From DATDAH01 sp963792205 (GTDB taxonomy: Bacteria; Actinomycetota; Acidimicrobiia; Acidimicrobiales; DATDAH01): DNA of 64,000 nucleotides. The notes beneath the pieces are model-generated. The model was not told the DNA's origin. It ran no database searches and saw only the letters and a program-made list of their open reading frames with translations. The DNA lies in assembly GCA_963792205.1 (NCBI GenBank), contig CAWBVI010000002.1, positions 372,001-436,000 of the forward strand. The letters are read 5' to 3'. Both the position numbers and the translations under genes were made by a program. Each line of letters starts with the position of its first letter. The stretch's first letter is position 1. Below are positions 62,649-64,000 of the stretch, piece after piece.

Positions 62649-64000
62649 GTGTCCGACGTCCCTGCCGAAGCCGTCCAGCGGGTCCAGGCGCTGGTCGAGG
62701 AGATCCGCTACCACAACCGGCAGTACCACGAGCTCGACGCCCCGGTCATCCCCGACGCCGACTACGACGCGCTCATCAAGGAGCTGAAGGCGCTCGAGGC
62801 CGAGCACCCGGAGCTGGTGCTCCCGGACTCGCCCACCCAGGAGGTCGGGGGCGCGCCGTCGCTGCTGTTCGCCCCGGTCGAGCACGCCGTGCGGATGATG
62901 TCGCTCGACAACGCCTTCGCCCTCGAAGAGCTGCTGGCGTGGGGGGCCCGCCTCCAACGCCGGCTCGGGCTGTCCGCGGACGCCTCGGTCGACTACGTCT
63001 GCGAGCTGAAGATCGACGGCCTGGCCGTGTCGCATCCGCTACGAGCAGGGCCGCTACGTGCAGGCCGCCACGCGGGGCAACGGACGGGTGGGCGAGGACA
63101 TCACCGCCAACGTGGCCACCCTCGCCCAGGTCCCCGACCGGCTCGACGGCGAGGTCCCCGACGTGCTCGAGGTCCGGGGCGAGATCTACATGCCGGTGAC
63201 GGCGTTCGAGGCGCTCAACGACGCAGCAGGAGCGGCAGGGCCTGGCCCGCTACGTCAACCCCCGCAACACCGCCGCCGGCTCGCTGCGCCAGAAGGACGC
63301 GGCGGTCACCGCCACCCGCAACCTCGCCCTGTGGACCTACCAGCTCGGCCAGGTGCAGGGCGGTCCGGCCTTCGCCTCCCACCACGAGACGCTGGAGTAC
63401 ATCGGCTCCCTCGGGCTCCCGGTCAACCCGAACATCCAGGTGCTGTCCGGCCTCGAGGAGGTCCACGCCTACTGCGAGCGGCTGGCTGGAGCACCGCCAC
63501 GACCTCGACTACGAGATCGACGGCGTGGTCGTGAAGGTCGACGACCTCGGCGCTGCGCGAGGAGCTGGGCGCCACGGCCAAGGCGCCCCGCTGGGCCATC
63601 GCCTACAAGTTCCCGCCCGAGGAGCGCACCACCCTGCTGAAGGACATCATGGTGTCGATCGGGCGGACCGGGAAGGCCACCCCGTTCGCCGTGCTCGAGC
63701 CGGTCTTCGTCGGCGGCTCCACCGTCGGGGTCGCCACCCTCCACAACGAGGACCAGGTCGCGGCCAAGGACGTGCGCCCCGGCGACACCGTCATCGTGCG
63801 CAAGGCCGGCGACGTGATCCCCGAGGTGGTCGGCCCGGTCGCCGCGCTGCGCAAGAAGGGCCTCCGGAAGTGGAGGTTCCCGTCGACGTGCCCGGTCTGC
63901 GGCCAGCCGCTGGTGCGGCTGGAGGGCGAGAGCGACACCTTCTGCACCAACCTCGACTGTCCGGCCCAGATCGCGGGCCGGATCGAGCACTTCGCCTCCC
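62649..64000 (+). CDS. ligA: NAD-dependent DNA ligase, partial, four frameshifts
   Basis: Essential replicative ligase that seals nicks with NAD. Visible: domain Ia (VEEIRYHNRQYHELDAP), adenylation domain with the nucleotide-accepting Lys in ELKIDGLAVS, GEIYMPV, DYEIDGVVVKV, AIAYKFPPEE, the OB fold, and the start of the zinc finger (CPVCGQ, CTNLDCP). The frame breaks four times, at about 63032, 63223, 63485 and 63549, each repaired by removing one G; the repaired protein is fully family-like. GTG 62649 has TAGCTT seven bases upstream. The gene runs beyond the right edge. Sequencing error is likelier than loss of an essential gene. Confidence 0.92.
   Translation, partial: MSDVPAEAVQRVQALVEEIRYHNRQYHELDAPVIPDADYDALIKELKALEAEHPELVLPDSPTQEVGGAPSLLFAPVEHAVRMMSLDNAFALEELLAWGARLQRRLGLSADASVDYVCELKIDGLAVSHPLRAGPLRAGRHAGQRTGGRGHHRQRGHPRPGPRPARRRGPRRARGPGRDLHAGDGVRGAQRRSRSGRAWPATSTPATPPPARCARRTRRSPPPATSPCGPTSSARCRAVRPSPPTTRRWSTSAPSGSRSTRTSRCCPASRRSTPTASGWLEHRHDLDYEIDGVVVKVDDLGAARGAGRHGQGAPLGHRLQVPARGAHHPAEGHHGVDRADREGHPVRRARAGLRRRLHRRGRHPPQRGPGRGQGRAPRRHRHRAQGRRRDPRGGRPGRRAAQEGPPEVEVPVDVPGLRPAAGAAGGRERHLLHQPRLSGPDRGPDRALRL

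Overview
The window is GC-rich (about 70% or more), gene-dense chromosomal DNA from an actinomycete-type bacterium. Most likely this is a member of Actinomycetota class Acidimicrobiia; the phylum is firm, the class is inference. Reasons: heavy use of GTG starts, a Rho with a long disordered insert, a MurA whose catalytic Cys is replaced by Asp, SARP and RDD/MoxR/SpoIIM genes, and gene order matching known actinobacterial blocks. I recall from family knowledge that Mycobacterium tuberculosis has hom-thrC-thrB-rho-rpmE-prfA-prmC-sua5-wecA-atpI-atpBEFHAGDC in this order (Rv1294-Rv1311). It also has DUF4350-MoxR2-DUF58-SpoIIM-RDD (Rv3691-Rv3695). Both blocks are present here. No tRNA, rRNA, CRISPR array, insertion sequence or prophage was seen.

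Layout. 1-3 kb: aldehyde dehydrogenase (cut by the left edge), a Tat-exported PhoD phosphatase and a small WQG-motif protein, all on the minus strand. 3-7 kb: threonine branch, hom, thrC and, where other actinobacteria have thrB, an ApgM-type gene that is probably the homoserine kinase. 7-10 kb: a multi-spanning membrane protein and an ABC exporter. 10-15.6 kb: rho, rpmE, an unknown gene, prfA, prmC, tsaC/sua5. 15.6-22.5 kb: a giant MalT-like/SARP regulator, a cyclic-nucleotide-binding protein, a thiolase-like protein without the usual catalytic residues, a tyrosine phosphatase and glyA. 22.7-31.5 kb: wecA and the complete F-type ATP synthase operon, with a good sigma-70-type promoter overlapped by a CRP-like palindrome; atpF has a secreted Cys-containing N-terminal extension interrupted by one missing base.

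31.5-43 kb: lipoprotein, 2H phosphoesterase-acetyltransferase fusion, SDR, GlpX, an acidic duplicated-domain protein, a C-terminal J-domain protein, hydrolase, L,D-transpeptidase, MFS transporter, murA, NifU-like protein, MeaB and enoyl-CoA hydratase. 43-51.5 kb: two tandem secreted trypsin-like proteases, a trehalose-phosphatase/GH15 fusion, rhomboid protease, a frameshifted SRPBCC gene, NifU N-domain protein, galT and a methyltransferase. 51.5-58.3 kb: the DUF4129-DUF4350-MoxR-DUF58 operon with SpoIIM and RDD genes. 58.3-64 kb: cysteine desulfurase, mnmA, a membrane protein, a MetE-like protein and ligA (cut by the right edge, with four single-base insertions).

Features beyond single genes: (i) about eighteen starts carry a TANNNT box 6-9 bases before ATG/GTG, suggesting that leaderless transcripts are common; in one divergent pair the SpoIIM gene can only start at ACG. 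(ii) There are three small repeat families in two copies each: a 119-bp structured element, a 51-bp palindrome, and a 54-bp palindrome with CCGTTCTGG ends. (iii) Most convergent genes abut or overlap at their stop codons; the only two with room between them hold repeat elements. (iv) Clustered single-base indels in ligA, the SRPBCC gene and atpF look more like assembly errors than decay.
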